From: Epiperipatus broadwayi
Taxonomy: Eukaryota; Onychophora; Udeonychophora; Euonychophora; Peripatidae
Length of the DNA: 64,000 nucleotides
Direction of reading: 5' to 3'
Assembly: GCA_028023455.1 (NCBI GenBank)
Contig: JAQFVV010001010.1
Span: forward strand, 62,001 to 126,000
Of the stretch, positions 26,999-37,331 are shown in pieces (position 1 is the stretch's first letter; every line of letters begins with the position of its first letter). The translations under genes and the position numbers were made by a program. The notes under the pieces were generated by a model that was not told the DNA's origin, made no database searches, and was given only the letters and a program-made list of their open reading frames with translations.

Positions 26999-28863
26999 AA
27001 AAAATTTCAAGATAATAATTTTGTTGATTTGTCTGGTGTGGATCTCAATTTTCAAGAAAAATATATTTTAAATCTTGGTGTAAAATATATTGATGGCCAA
27101 TGGAAAGATAGTGATCTAGAATTGAAATCTGCTATTGAAAGTTCCTTGGGCATAATTAAGTATGATTCAAAGATTGGTAATGATTTATTTAAAAAAGTAA
27201 AAGAAAATAATTTCAAATATACAATAAATAGTAATTGGAATGTACAAATTTCTAAATTTAAAAAATTGGCATTTGATAATAATCTTGTGTGCATAAAAGA
27301 AGATAAAGGTTTATGAATGTGTCTATTACTAAAATCTGATTACAAAAATAAAGTTATTACTCAAATGAATATTTTTAATTTTATAAAAGTTAATAAGATA
27401 AATAGTGAAAATTTATGTGTTCAATTTATTAATAAAATTTCTAAAAAACCAAAAATAGGATAATTGATAATTATACTTATTACAGAATTTATCCTTTGGC
27501 TACAATATGTCCTAAAATATTTTCAAATATAAAATTGCATAAAAAATCATTACCATTAATGATTGATTTTGGGGGTGCATTTTATTATGAAACATGTAGA
27601 TTAATTGAGAAAATATTACATGAAATTCTTGGTTTTGGTATATATATATAATACGTTCATCATTTGATTTCATTGGTAAAATTAATAAAGTTGTTATTGA
27701 TATTTGTGATGCAATTTGTATCTTTGATATCAGTGAAATGTATGGATCAATTGATAGAATAACTTCTATTGAAATAATTAATAATGCATTAAAGTTAAAA
27801 AATGCTAACATTAAAATAATAAAATTTATTCTTGAAAGATTAAACTTTATTGATAAAAATATTTATGCGATTTTTAAACATGAATTTTATAAAATGAGTA
27901 ATGGCTGGCCAATGGGTCTTTCTACGGTTGACCAAATATGTAATTTTGTGATATGTACATATGAAGAAAATATTTTCAAAAAGGACTGTTATCAGAAAGA
28001 TATTACTTTATACAATCAATATGTTGATGATGTTTTTGTTTGTGAAAAGCCAAATGCTATTAATGAGTTCTTTGATGAATTAAATAATACAAAGGGCTTA
28101 AAATGGATTAAAACATATGAAAATTCAATAAGTGTTCAATTTTTAGATCTCAAAATAACTAGAAACAAAGATAAACTGGATTACTATATGACTATTAAAC
28201 CAATAGCAAAAAGAGGATATATTCCATATAAATAAAAAGTACCAAGGTCACATAAAATAGGAGGTTTAAAGTCCTTTTTATTTAGAAATGATAATCTTTG
28301 TAAATATTCATCGGTTAAAACCAAAAATATTGAAATTTATTATAATGAATTGTTAAATGTTGGATATAGTTATGATTATGTTTATTATACTATTCAAAAT
28401 TTTAATTCTAAATATAAAAATTATATTAATAATAATGTTAATTCTTCTGATAACAAAAAAAATTGGATATCAATACCATATATTTTGAATCAACAGGCAA
28501 GTTTCATTAAGAAAATTTATAAAGGTATATGTGACATTGCATTTTATGCACCACCCACATTAAATAAATTAATAAATAACTCAAAAATTAAAACTGTATT
28601 GACAAATAAAAATTATATCATTTACAAATGAGTCAAGATGCACATTGCAAAAAAAGAACAAAAGTGTCTTGTTATTATTAAAAAGGGTTCAAAATACAAA
28701 ACAAAATTATAAAAATAATGATAATTTATCAGCTTCCATTTTTTATGACCATAATAAATCATGTATATATGGTTTTAATGTAAAAATATTGGAAACTCAA
28801 AGAAATAATAAAAGAAAAATTAAGAAAACTATGTTAATATATAAATATACAAGCAAGATTTAA
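26999..28863 (+). pseudogene. Penelope-like RT and endonuclease ORF, frameshifted
   Basis: PLE blocks in order. LNLGVKYI and NLVCIKEDKGL (27029-27313) match the N-terminal RT region (the N-V-x-K-x-x-D-K-G motif). YPLATICPKIFSN...LHKKS follows near 27485. FDISEMYGSID at 27724 is RT motif A. NGWPMGL at 27902 is motif B, and YVDDVFV at 28020 is motif C with both Asp intact. FLDLKITRN comes next, then FLFRNDNLCKY near 28276, and a weak nuclease region. The C-terminus holds FYDHNKSCIYGFNVKIL (about 28741-28791), also present in the 62.6-kb fragment. At least four frame changes or stops break the frame, so it is a pseudogene although the RT core residues are kept. Family placement in PLEs rests on these motifs. 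Confidence 0.85.
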
Positions 28864-28889
28864 TCAATAGGAAGACAGCAAATGTTAAA

Positions 28890-28939
28890 ATCATGGAATT
28901 ATGGAAAAGTTGACATCATGGAATTATGGGAAAGTTGAC
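28890..28939 (+). repeat. two 25-bp tandem repeats near PLE 3' end
   Basis: ATCATGGAATTATGG followed by AAAAGTTGAC or GAAAGTTGAC, repeated back to back (28890-28914 and 28915-28939) with one base difference. It lies between the end of PLE coding and the right flanking repeat. Confidence 0.9.
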
Positions 28940-28950
28940 CTTTCAAAGTA

Positions 28951-29031
28951 TTAGTTGAGAAAAACTACAAGGATAGTTGAAAGCGCTCCTAAGTGATATT
29001 TATAGATATATTTTTTTATAAACTTTTAAGT
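28951..29031 (+). repeat. right flanking repeat of the PLE (candidate pLTR)
   Basis: Direct copy of 26455-26523. It lies 88 bp after the last coding block of the PLE, as expected for a 3' terminal repeat. Confidence 0.75.
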
Positions 29032-30241
29032 ACTGTATTTTCTAATATTTATTTAGAAATTTATATATATATATTAGAAATCAGCACTCACAAGTTCAAT
29101 AATACTTTAGAGAAAAGTTTTGTAATGATGATGAAATTTGATCTATGAACCACAATTACATCACATGTAAAACATTTGATATTTATGAATACTGTTTTTT
29201 TTTAAATTTCATCTGTAGCAAACATTTCTTTCTGAAAAATTTGAACATCTTGTATATCTATATTTCCATCTTCTAATGTTAAGTATTGAAAGTCTTTAAA
29301 AAAATTAAACTTTATATAAATATTTTAAACAAAAGCAAAACTGTCCATACAGTAGTGCTATCCTGTGCCAAACAGAGTAATCAATGGATGCCTTTGTTTA
29401 CAACAATTATGTGCTAGTATAGAGATGGTTATCATGTGATAAATATTTTAATTACATTCAACTGTTAGTAATAGTGCCTAGGTTAGTGTATGCACAACAT
29501 TTCAATAGGTATTGTTCTCCTTTTTCTTCAAATGTTATTGGCCTGATCACTGATAGTACTATCATGGAAATGAAACTTGTACACTTGAAGAAGAGAATAT
29601 AATAATCCCTCTTGAAACAGTATGCATATACTAAGCTTTGTGCTATTACTAACATTTGAAAGTAATTGGAATATTTAAATAAAGTTAAATTGTCGTAATA
29701 CTTATATTAGATGTTGGAAATTGTCCAATATATAATACAACTAAATTATCATCAATACAAACCTTCAGGAAAACATGTGAACATTTTTTTCTAATTGTAG
29801 CTCTCTACACTGAATTTTATCATTGACTATAACTTTCCAATAAAACCAGTAAAAATTCCACTTCTTTAGAATAAATTTAAGATAATCTTTATATGTAAAT
29901 GTAGTTGTTGTTTTTTTTTACTTTTTTCTACAAAAACTATGATCAGATATGTCACAAATACTTTTTTAGAAAATTAGTTATAATTCTTTTATTTTACATA
30001 GTCCATGAAATGAAAATGTGATTTTATAATAATAGATTTATAGTTTTATATTCACTAAGCTAAAAACATATTGGAAAGACATTTACCTAACTAGTATTAG
30101 ATTTTTTAAAAGCAATCTTAAGTGAAATTTTTCAAATGGTTTATGTTTTACGAACAGAAGATTCGATAAATTGTATTAAATAACACGTTTATAAACAAAT
30201 AAATTATTTTCAATAATTATAACACTGAGATGAAATATTAT
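29032..30241. other. AT-rich spacer, no gene seen
   Basis: No open frame looks like a protein and no repeat longer than a simple run was recognised. Confidence 0.5.
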
Positions 30242-30294
30242 AACTTTTAATATAATTATAAATTTTATTAAACGCTCACTATTATTTCAGTAAT

Positions 30295-30437
30295 AGTTTT
30301 AACAAGGCTGTAAACCTTAGCAATGAGCGTCTGAAAAAATCGTCACTAGGGACCTCTGTGTTTTAAAGACCTACAGAGGTCCCTAGTGACGATTTTTTCA
30401 GACGCTCATTGCTAAGGTTTACAGCCTTGTTAAAACT
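30295..30437. repeat. perfect palindrome, 65-bp arms and 13-nt loop
   Basis: Left arm 30295-30359 (begins AGTTTTAACAAGGCTGTAAA) is an exact reverse complement of right arm 30373-30437. The loop is GTTTTAAAGACCT. The arms are clearly GC-richer than the surrounding DNA. A 15-bp direct repeat (AACTTTTAATATAAT) occurs at 30242-30256 and again at 30434-30448, overlapping the right arm end, and may be a target duplication. It could be a foldback element, a hairpin-RNA source or an assembly foldback. No coding is present. Confidence 0.95.
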
Positions 30438-30449
30438 TTTAATATAATA

Positions 30450-31686
30450 AAATCAGCAATAGCACACTAAAATTTATGTTGCATATAAACATTTAAATCT
30501 GTCACTCTTTAAAAAGCTACCAAAGTATTCAAATTGTCTAACATTCTCATTCTGATAACCATCCAATAAAAGTTGTTGAATATTTTTATTTCATTAATGA
30601 TTGATAAAACTTGTTTTTTTAACATTATTTACTAAACTAAAGAATTATTGTGTTACATTCAAAATATAAATACATTCTGTATATCATTTTTGAATTAAGA
30701 AGATTTCAAAATAAAGCATACTTTATATACGGAGCCAAGAAAATGATAACTTCATTTTTATTTTGATATATTTAAAATAAAAATTTTACTGTCAAATATG
30801 TATCTCATTTTGATATGTCTTATATGACGTCACAAGATTTAAAGATTATTGTCATAAAAGAGTCAGAGATAATCTATATTTTTACATTAACACTAACCCT
30901 CATTTAAAATGCCTTATCTAGTAGTTTTATAATATAAAAATGCCTTTGCTGACCAAACAATCATTTTTAAACATTGGTATAGATATGTTTGGTTAACTGA
31001 ATTAACTATTTTCCCAAAATCAATAAAAGCAATATTTAAATTATTCATTTGTTTTTACATTTTTCTTGGAAGCAATAATAATATCTATTTTGCTTCTTTC
31101 TAAAATATATAAAATTTTTCATAACAATTTCTTTAAGATTGGAAGCAAATTAATCAACAAAACGTTTAAAAGTATCTTTGCTGTTGGAATAATAATATTT
31201 CTTTTAAAATTGGAATAATAAAAGCATTACTAATATTAAATGGAATCACATTATGAGCCCATACATTCCAAAGTGATTCCAATATTTGTAAAGTAAACTT
31301 ATCACTTACATTGAGTGTTTTTTTGTATCTCATCAGTATAAATTTTTTTATTGCTAAACTAAGCTGTATACTTTGTCCAAATCTGATAAATAGATAAAAT
31401 TGATATATTAAAACTTATCTTGATTCTTGTATTATTATTTGAAAGATGATCAAAATACTTTCTCTGCATGTTTAAAATATCATTGCCATCGTATATAAAA
31501 TTGTTTTCAGTGTATTTAATGAGATTTAATATCAATTTATATATATATATTATTGTCAATGTGTAAAAAAAAATCCAAAATAACTATAAACAATCAATGT
31601 TTATATCTCCTTTGCAGCTTTAATGCACCAATTATTGTAAGTCTTTAATATGTACAGGGTCAGACTATAATCTAGCAGCCCATACA
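30450..31686. other. AT-rich spacer before the LINE array, no gene seen
   Basis: Ordinary AT-rich sequence. A minus-strand frame at 31359-31559 is short and unconvincing. The stretch ends at a (ATT)n run where the array begins. Confidence 0.5.
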
Positions 31687-31707
31687 ATTATTATTATTAT
31701 TATTATT

Positions 31708-31742
<35 letters not shown>
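31687..31742. repeat. microsatellite (ATT)n switching to (AAT)n, left end of LINE array
   Basis: About eight ATT units turn directly into about ten AAT units, forming a small palindrome. E1 starts right after it. A mirror-image switch, (AAT)n into (ATT)n, closes the array at 51594-51624. Confidence 0.95.
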
Positions 31743-31925
31743 GCAATCGTTAAGTTCTCCGATGTAAGTATTTATTTTTTACTTTTGTTCCAACTTGTTA
31801 TGCGAAAAACAAACATAATACAGGAAAAATCGAATTATATAATAGATTAATAGTGTTTTTTGAAAAATATTGGTGTGTTTTAATATCTTTTTTAAAAAAA
31901 ATACTGACTTGAGTCAGAATAAATC

Positions 31926-33533
31926 ATGGCTACTGCCCAGTCAAGCGTGAGCGAATTAAGCACCAATACAAAATTAACAACATCGTTAGTTTCAACATCG
32001 CCTATTTCGTATGCAAAAGTACTTAAAAGTAATAGCAATACTACAGCACCAACTCAAATACCGCGCTTCCGTAGAACAAACACAAATGATATTAAAAATC
32101 TTGATCTAAACACTCGAGAGGAAAATCAACCCCCAGCCGCAATCTGGACAAAAGAAACGCTTGAAAATGTGACGGACCGTTTCAGTAATACGGTGCCTCG
32201 GACGTTATTTGAAACATTTCACAGGTTTTTTTCACCAACTTCGTTAGTACTCGCAGTAACCGATAATCAATGCTCATTATATCGTTTCCCAAAAGCTTTA
32301 TTATATGAAGCAATCACGCAAAATGCACTATGGGAAACAATCTCTTGTATCGCCGACCATCCAAATTCTCGATATATAACCATTGATTTTTATACTCAGC
32401 AGCAAAAAGAACGGTTTCAATCCACTATTTTAGCACTTGATAATTACGCACTCGTAATTATAGATGAAAACCGGAAAAATATAATTACTGGAGTGCTTAA
32501 AAATACTTATCTTAAATACAACGTACAAGATTTTCAAAAAATGATAAACCCGTTTGGAAAAGTAATTGCCCTACAGCCTATATATTTAAAAGACACACCT
32601 ATACCGATATGTAGTAATCGTTTTGAATTTAAAATAAAACTACATAAAAACGTAGACGCCTCAACGATTCCAACACAGATTACAGATCAAGAAGCGACAC
32701 TCTCTCTTCACATAAGAGGTCTAAAGCCACTTTGTTTTGGCTGTGGACAGAGAGGACACCTAGCAACTCAGTGCGATAACACAAAAAGCAATCACTGTGA
32801 ACAAACTAAAATCCTCTCCCCAGAACAACCCAGTGATGAAAATAAAATTTATAATAACACTACATCCATTGGCAACCCAATAATAGAAACCGGAAAAAAA
32901 CAGGTTCAAACACCCACAAACAAAAATAATAATGGATCAGAATTGCCTATCCCAAAGACCAACCAAAAAAATAATAACACAAAAACTAACACAGAAATCC
33001 AAGATTCAAACGAAAATAATTCTCAAGAAACCACAACACAAAATACAGCAATTACATCACAGGATCAGCATCTCAATAAAACAAAATGTGTACCAAGTAA
33101 AAATCAACAAACAGAAAGTAAACACACACAGTTATATAATGAAAATATAAATCCAGATAATATAAAGATACCAATAATAAAAAAAACTACAATTATAAAC
33201 AAAACTGCATCAAACATAATGGATGCAATAGAAGCCCCTCTTCCACCTATTCAAGAGAATACACCAGAGGGAAAAAGGAAGCCAGGCAGACCAAGTAAAA
33301 ATCATGAATCCAAAAAGGCAAAAAAAACAGACCAAAAGCACAACTCATCAGACATATACAATTTAGAAAATGATGAAATAGAAATGGATGTAAGCCAACA
33401 ACAAATGGACACCTGTTCGGTTTCATCACAAATTGCCTGTATAGAGTCTGAAGCAATATTAAATGAAAGAAAAACTGATAATAAACCCAACAATGTCTTA
33501 AATATGTATCAGCATCCATCTACTGCAATATAA
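31926..33533 (+). CDS. LINE E1 ORF1 protein (RNA-binding, CCHC, AT-hook-like)
   Basis: A complete 535-codon frame. ORF1 proteins coat the element RNA and act as chaperones in the ribonucleoprotein. Residues about 70-265 form a conserved globular part, 50% or so identical by eye to E2 ORF1, with an RRM-like stretch (ITGVLKNTYLKYNVQDFQ). One CCHC knuckle, CFGCGQRGHLATQC, lies at residues 270-283. A long Asn/Thr/Gln/Lys-rich linker follows. The tail has NKTASNIMDAI and then KRKPGRPSK, an AT-hook-like motif able in principle to bind AT-rich minor grooves. The first ATG after the 5' UTR was taken as the start. The full open frame suggests recent activity. Confidence 0.88.
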   Translation: MATAQSSVSELSTNTKLTTSLVSTSPISYAKVLKSNSNTTAPTQIPRFRRTNTNDIKNLDLNTREENQPPAAIWTKETLENVTDRFSNTVPRTLFETFHRFFSPTSLVLAVTDNQCSLYRFPKALLYEAITQNALWETISCIADHPNSRYITIDFYTQQQKERFQSTILALDNYALVIIDENRKNIITGVLKNTYLKYNVQDFQKMINPFGKVIALQPIYLKDTPIPICSNRFEFKIKLHKNVDASTIPTQITDQEATLSLHIRGLKPLCFGCGQRGHLATQCDNTKSNHCEQTKILSPEQPSDENKIYNNTTSIGNPIIETGKKQVQTPTNKNNNGSELPIPKTNQKNNNTKTNTEIQDSNENNSQETTTQNTAITSQDQHLNKTKCVPSKNQQTESKHTQLYNENINPDNIKIPIIKKTTIINKTASNIMDAIEAPLPPIQENTPEGKRKPGRPSKNHESKKAKKTDQKHNSSDIYNLENDEIEMDVSQQQMDTCSVSSQIACIESEAILNERKTDNKPNNVLNMYQHPSTAI

Positions 33534-33595
33534 ACAAAAATTTAGTATTAAAAATAAAATAAAAATCAATACCCTGTTAAAAAATTATTTAAAAC

Positions 33596-36500
33596 ATGAA
33601 GATAAAAATTGGATCTCTCAACATTAGAGGCTTAAATGCCACCAAAAAACTTTTTGATCTCAAAAAATGGTTACATACAACACAACCACACATACTTGGG
33701 CTTTTGGAAACAAAAATATACAGCAGCTCTCAAATTGATCCATCAAAATATTTAGTCAGCCAAGGTTTTTGTGCCTGCTCAAGGCAATCATCATCACCAT
33801 CAGGTGGCACAGGCATAATTATTTCCCACAACTGCCCTTTTGATTCTTTTAAAATTATATATATTGACTCTAATCTTATCATATTAACACTCCATCATAA
33901 AAATATCACACTTAACCTAGTATTTGTATATATACCACCAGGCTTCCATCATCATCTCCAGAATAATAGCAACAATAAATTCAATGCTTACAGCAACACC
34001 AAATCCCATAATACTCCTGGGAGATTTCAACATGACCTACCAAACTTTTGTCACCAAATGGATCCATCAAATAACAATCCCACTTATGAGTGCTGAGGGT
34101 TTTCTCCCATCAAACTCAATATCTTTTAATAACAATAGATATAAGTCACTTATTGATTTGTGTTTCTACTCACCAATGTTACATCATTATTTTAATCTTG
34201 AACTCTGTCCATCTATAATCTCAGATCATGCTGCTCAGTTCATCACCCTCGACCTAACAAAAATACAGAATACAACAATAGCCCTCCAAAAGACTATGCG
34301 AATACTTCTTCCAGCACAAACAACTGAATTCCTATATTCAGAAACATATATAATGCTCCAAAAACTTCAAAACATGTCACTCGATCCAGTACAAAAGTAT
34401 ATAGCATTCACCAATATACTTTCTTTCAACATCAATCATATTACCTGCAACTCAACACCCCCACCAGATTATTAGCATTGGCAGATGAACTACATAAAAG
34501 AATAACCATTTCCAGACCAACTACAGATAATCAAACACAAATTAAAAAACTTACAGAAATGTACAACAATACATGCAATACACTAAAGCAATATGTAGCA
34601 ATAAAAAAGAAAAAAATATGCCTTACACAACAACATACTTGGACCAGAGCATACATACGGTGGGCATTGGGATACCCATCCACAGTCAGAGTGCCTATGC
34701 ACTTGAAATAGATGGTTCTATAACAGCTGGACATAACATGATAAACCTAATATATCAACACTTTAAAAAAAAACTGCAAAAACAGAGTGTGTACATACCA
34801 AATGAAGACATATTTGGAGACCCTGAAACAGACACACCAATAACAACAACTGACATTGTATTTCAACTTGCAACAATAACAAACACATGTCACCCAGGAC
34901 CACAAGGAATTCCCAAATTTGTGTTCAAACATCTTAGTCACTTCACAGCAAAATACCTGTGCGATCTAGCCAATTACATATCCCAAAAAATTTACAACAT
35001 ACAAAGTCTATACCCAATTGCAATGGTTCCATTTAACAAAAAACCAACAGCAATATCATCTTTATCTAATCTACGACCAATTTCAATGGGACCTTTAGGA
35101 ATAAAAATTCTTGAAAGAGTGATAAAGGAAAAAATAGAACAACACATACTCCCTGTGTTATCATCAGCACAATATGCCAAAAAAGGATCATCCATTGGCC
35201 AGGGTGCCCTAATGTACAAAACAATTATTGAAGTAGTAAAAAAAAGAAAGAAATATGCACCAATTATAGTTCAACTAGACATTGAGGCAGCTTTTGACTC
35301 AGTGCCTATAGCCAAATTATTAGATGTGCTGAAAAAAACAACAACACCTCCATCCCTACTATATATAATAGCAAATCTGCTACTCAGCCGTGAAATTCAC
35401 ATCACATTGAATGGAAAAAAATCACCAGCCTTCAGACCGAGTCAATCCATCCCACAAGGATCTCCCCTAAGTGCCTTGCTCTTTACAATATATATAAATC
35501 CTCTATTAATAGAGATACAGAAAAAAATAAAAGGCATTCAAATTCCAAACACTGCTTTAAATATATCATGCATAACCTATATGGATGATGTAACCGTTTT
35601 CCTCCCCTCTAAAAAGAACCTCCCCATATTACAAGAGATAATCAAGAATTATACCTCAAATTTTAATTTAAAAATTAACACAAATAAAACTGCTGCATGG
35701 TCAATATACACAGGCAAGCACTGTACAGAGATGTTTAATGGTAAACCATCTGCTTTCCTTGGTTTCCCATTCTACCTTGGAACCAATGGAATGAGGCAAA
35801 AAATTCAAAATAAATTAAAAATAGATGCTGAAAAAATCACAGCCTCACTTGAAAAGTCATACCTGTCAATATATGCAAAGGTAGCACTATTTAATCAACT
35901 TATAACTACAAAAATTACATACTATACACCTATAATCAAATTTGCAAAAACATTCATATCTAAAATCTCGTCAATCTGTAACAAACTAATATGGAAGAGA
36001 AAGACAGTGGCAATCTCTTTAAAAAATCTGAGCAGACCACCACATAGCAATGGACTTGGACTCCATACAATCAATGTTTTTTACACACAGAAATCAGTAA
36101 ATCTAATAACAGCAACCATAAAAAGATTTCCAGACCTGGAGTGTGTAATCAGTATAATACCCACAGACAGACCACCCCCTTCATATGGATATCTATCCAC
36201 ACTGATTGAAGAACTCAAGCCAATATACAACAAAATATCACTCAATAATGACAACAAGTATACATACTGGGACATTTACAATATACTACATCCCAACCAG
36301 ACACCCAATCTACATCCATCAGTTCTTGGAATAGACAACAGGCAACTACTGCAACAATTCAGAAAATGGTCATTAGAACCAAAATTATTCGATTTTCTAC
36401 TTAAGCTTAATCTCAATGCTCTACCCACAACCCATTTCCTTAGATTTCGTAGATTCTATACCAATATAGACCCCATGTGCGGACTATGTCATAGAGAAGA

Positions 36501-36831
36501 AGAGACACAAGATCATTTTCTTCATTCCTGCAGTGCCCTAGAAACAATATGTCGCACAATGTTTACCACATACAGAAAGGCTATCATTTCAATAGATGAA
36601 ATAATAAATACATTTAAAAAAGGCAATAACCCTGCTATTCGTGCAGCAACATACAGCCTTTATGCCTACTGGTGCACCAGATGCACTTTTGCACTTGCCA
36701 ATAACCCTCGACGCCACCCAGCAACATATTCAATAAAACTAGAACTGTTAAGAAAAAGAGACAGCATCCTAACTCAACCAGATATATTTGCAGCCACATG
36801 GTCACACTTGAAACAGAGATCCAGTCTATGA
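33596..36831 (+). pseudogene. LINE E1 ORF2 (APE endonuclease, RT, zinc finger), frameshifted
   Basis: ORF2 would nick the target and reverse transcribe the RNA in place. The endonuclease starts GSLNIRGLN and keeps ETK, GDFNM and SDH. RT motifs are LDIEAAFDS (Asp near 35278), QGSPLSALL (35455) and YMDD at 35578-35589. A C-terminal finger CGLCHREEETQDHFLHSC starts at 36478. Three frame changes are visible by comparison with E2: an extra base near 33943 in the YIPPG stretch, one near 34455 before LLALADELHK, and one near 34650-34700 after RWALG. From 34573 to 36831 one frame of 752 codons is open, covering the whole RT and tail. Damage is light, so it is a young but inactive copy, unless some frameshifts are sequencing errors. 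Confidence 0.85.
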
Positions 36832-37058
36832 AATATAAAGACCAATAAGATAGATGATGACATTTTCAACATCAGCATTTTTTCCAACTTTAAAAAAAAA
36901 AAAAAATGCAAGCATAAACTGAACTAAATAGAAGACCAAATTTAAAAACAAGAAGAAAAAAAAAGGATGCAGAAAAGATAAAGACTTATATACTGAAAGT
37001 TGTAATTTGTTTTTCATTTGTAAAAAATCAATATATGACTCTGTAACTTTTTAGACTC

Positions 37059-37117
37059 AATAAAGTTTTGCTTTGAAAAAAAAAAAAAAAAATAATAATA
37101 ATAATAATAATAATAAT
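37059..37117 (+). other. E1 3' terminus: AATAAA, A17 and (TAA)n tail
   Basis: AATAAAGTTTTGCTTTGAAA leads into 17 A and then about eight TAA units. The same AATAAAG...TTTGAAA ending closes E2 (43183-43200) and E3 (51468-51484), so it is the conserved 3' end of this group and probably the part recognised by the RT. Confidence 0.85.
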
Positions 37118-37124
37118 TGAATAG

Positions 37125-37137
37125 CCACTAGAGGGCG
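37125..37137 (+). promoter_or_regulatory. CTCF-core-like motif at E2 5' end
   Basis: CCACTAGAGGGCG fits the bilaterian CTCF core consensus CCASYAGRKGGCR at every position. It lies at the very start of E2. A single 13-bp match may be chance, no binding can be shown here, and I do not know whether this organism has CTCF. Confidence 0.3.
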
Positions 37138-37331
37138 ATTACCTTAGTTCTTCCGTCATTTCGTATGTTTTAGATGCTTTAAAATATTAATTTTTTTTTG
37201 ACAAAATCATTGATTGAATTATATAGAGTGAATTTATATATATCGCGGTAAGCAAATCAATTGCAAAAAGTTCGTTTTTCTTCGATTCTTAAGTTCTCCT
37301 GTCTTTTCTACTCCGAGTGAATTACTAGAAA

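Larger units (their letters stand above)
26455..29031 (+). mobile_element. Penelope-like element with flanking direct repeats
   Basis: A frameshifted PLE coding region (about 27000-28863) is bounded by two direct repeats of about 70-80 bp: 26455-26523 and 28951-29031. They share TTAGTT..AAAAA.TACAA.GATAG and the run to AAACTTTTAAGT with few differences. Penelope elements typically carry such terminal repeats (pLTRs). Two 25-bp tandem repeats sit just inside the right repeat. I infer a partly decayed element of about 2.6 kb. The exact ends are unknown because no target duplication was found. Confidence 0.7.
31743..37092 (+). mobile_element. non-LTR retrotransposon E1 (Tx1/L1-like, TAA-tailed)
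   Basis: Full-length-looking LINE: a 5' UTR of about 180 bp, ORF1 (31926-33533), a 62-bp gap, ORF2 (33596-36831, frameshifted), and a 3' UTR with AATAAA at 37059 that ends CTTTGAAA in a run of 17 A, then (TAA)n. It starts immediately after (AAT)n. The combination of a CCHC ORF1, an APE endonuclease starting with NIRGLN, an RT with YMDD and a C-terminal CCHC finger fits the Tx1/L1 group, where microsatellite- and RNA-gene-specific families are known. The clade is my inference and was not tested by a tree. Confidence 0.85.

Noticed and set aside
26455-29031. Hammerhead ribozyme in the PLE flanking repeats
   Set aside because: PLEs are known to carry them, but I found no CTGANGA...GAAA core by eye. 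A covariance-model search would decide.
33247-33519. Minus-strand frames inside E1 ORF1
   Set aside because: Shadows of the long ORF1 frame, which has domain support.
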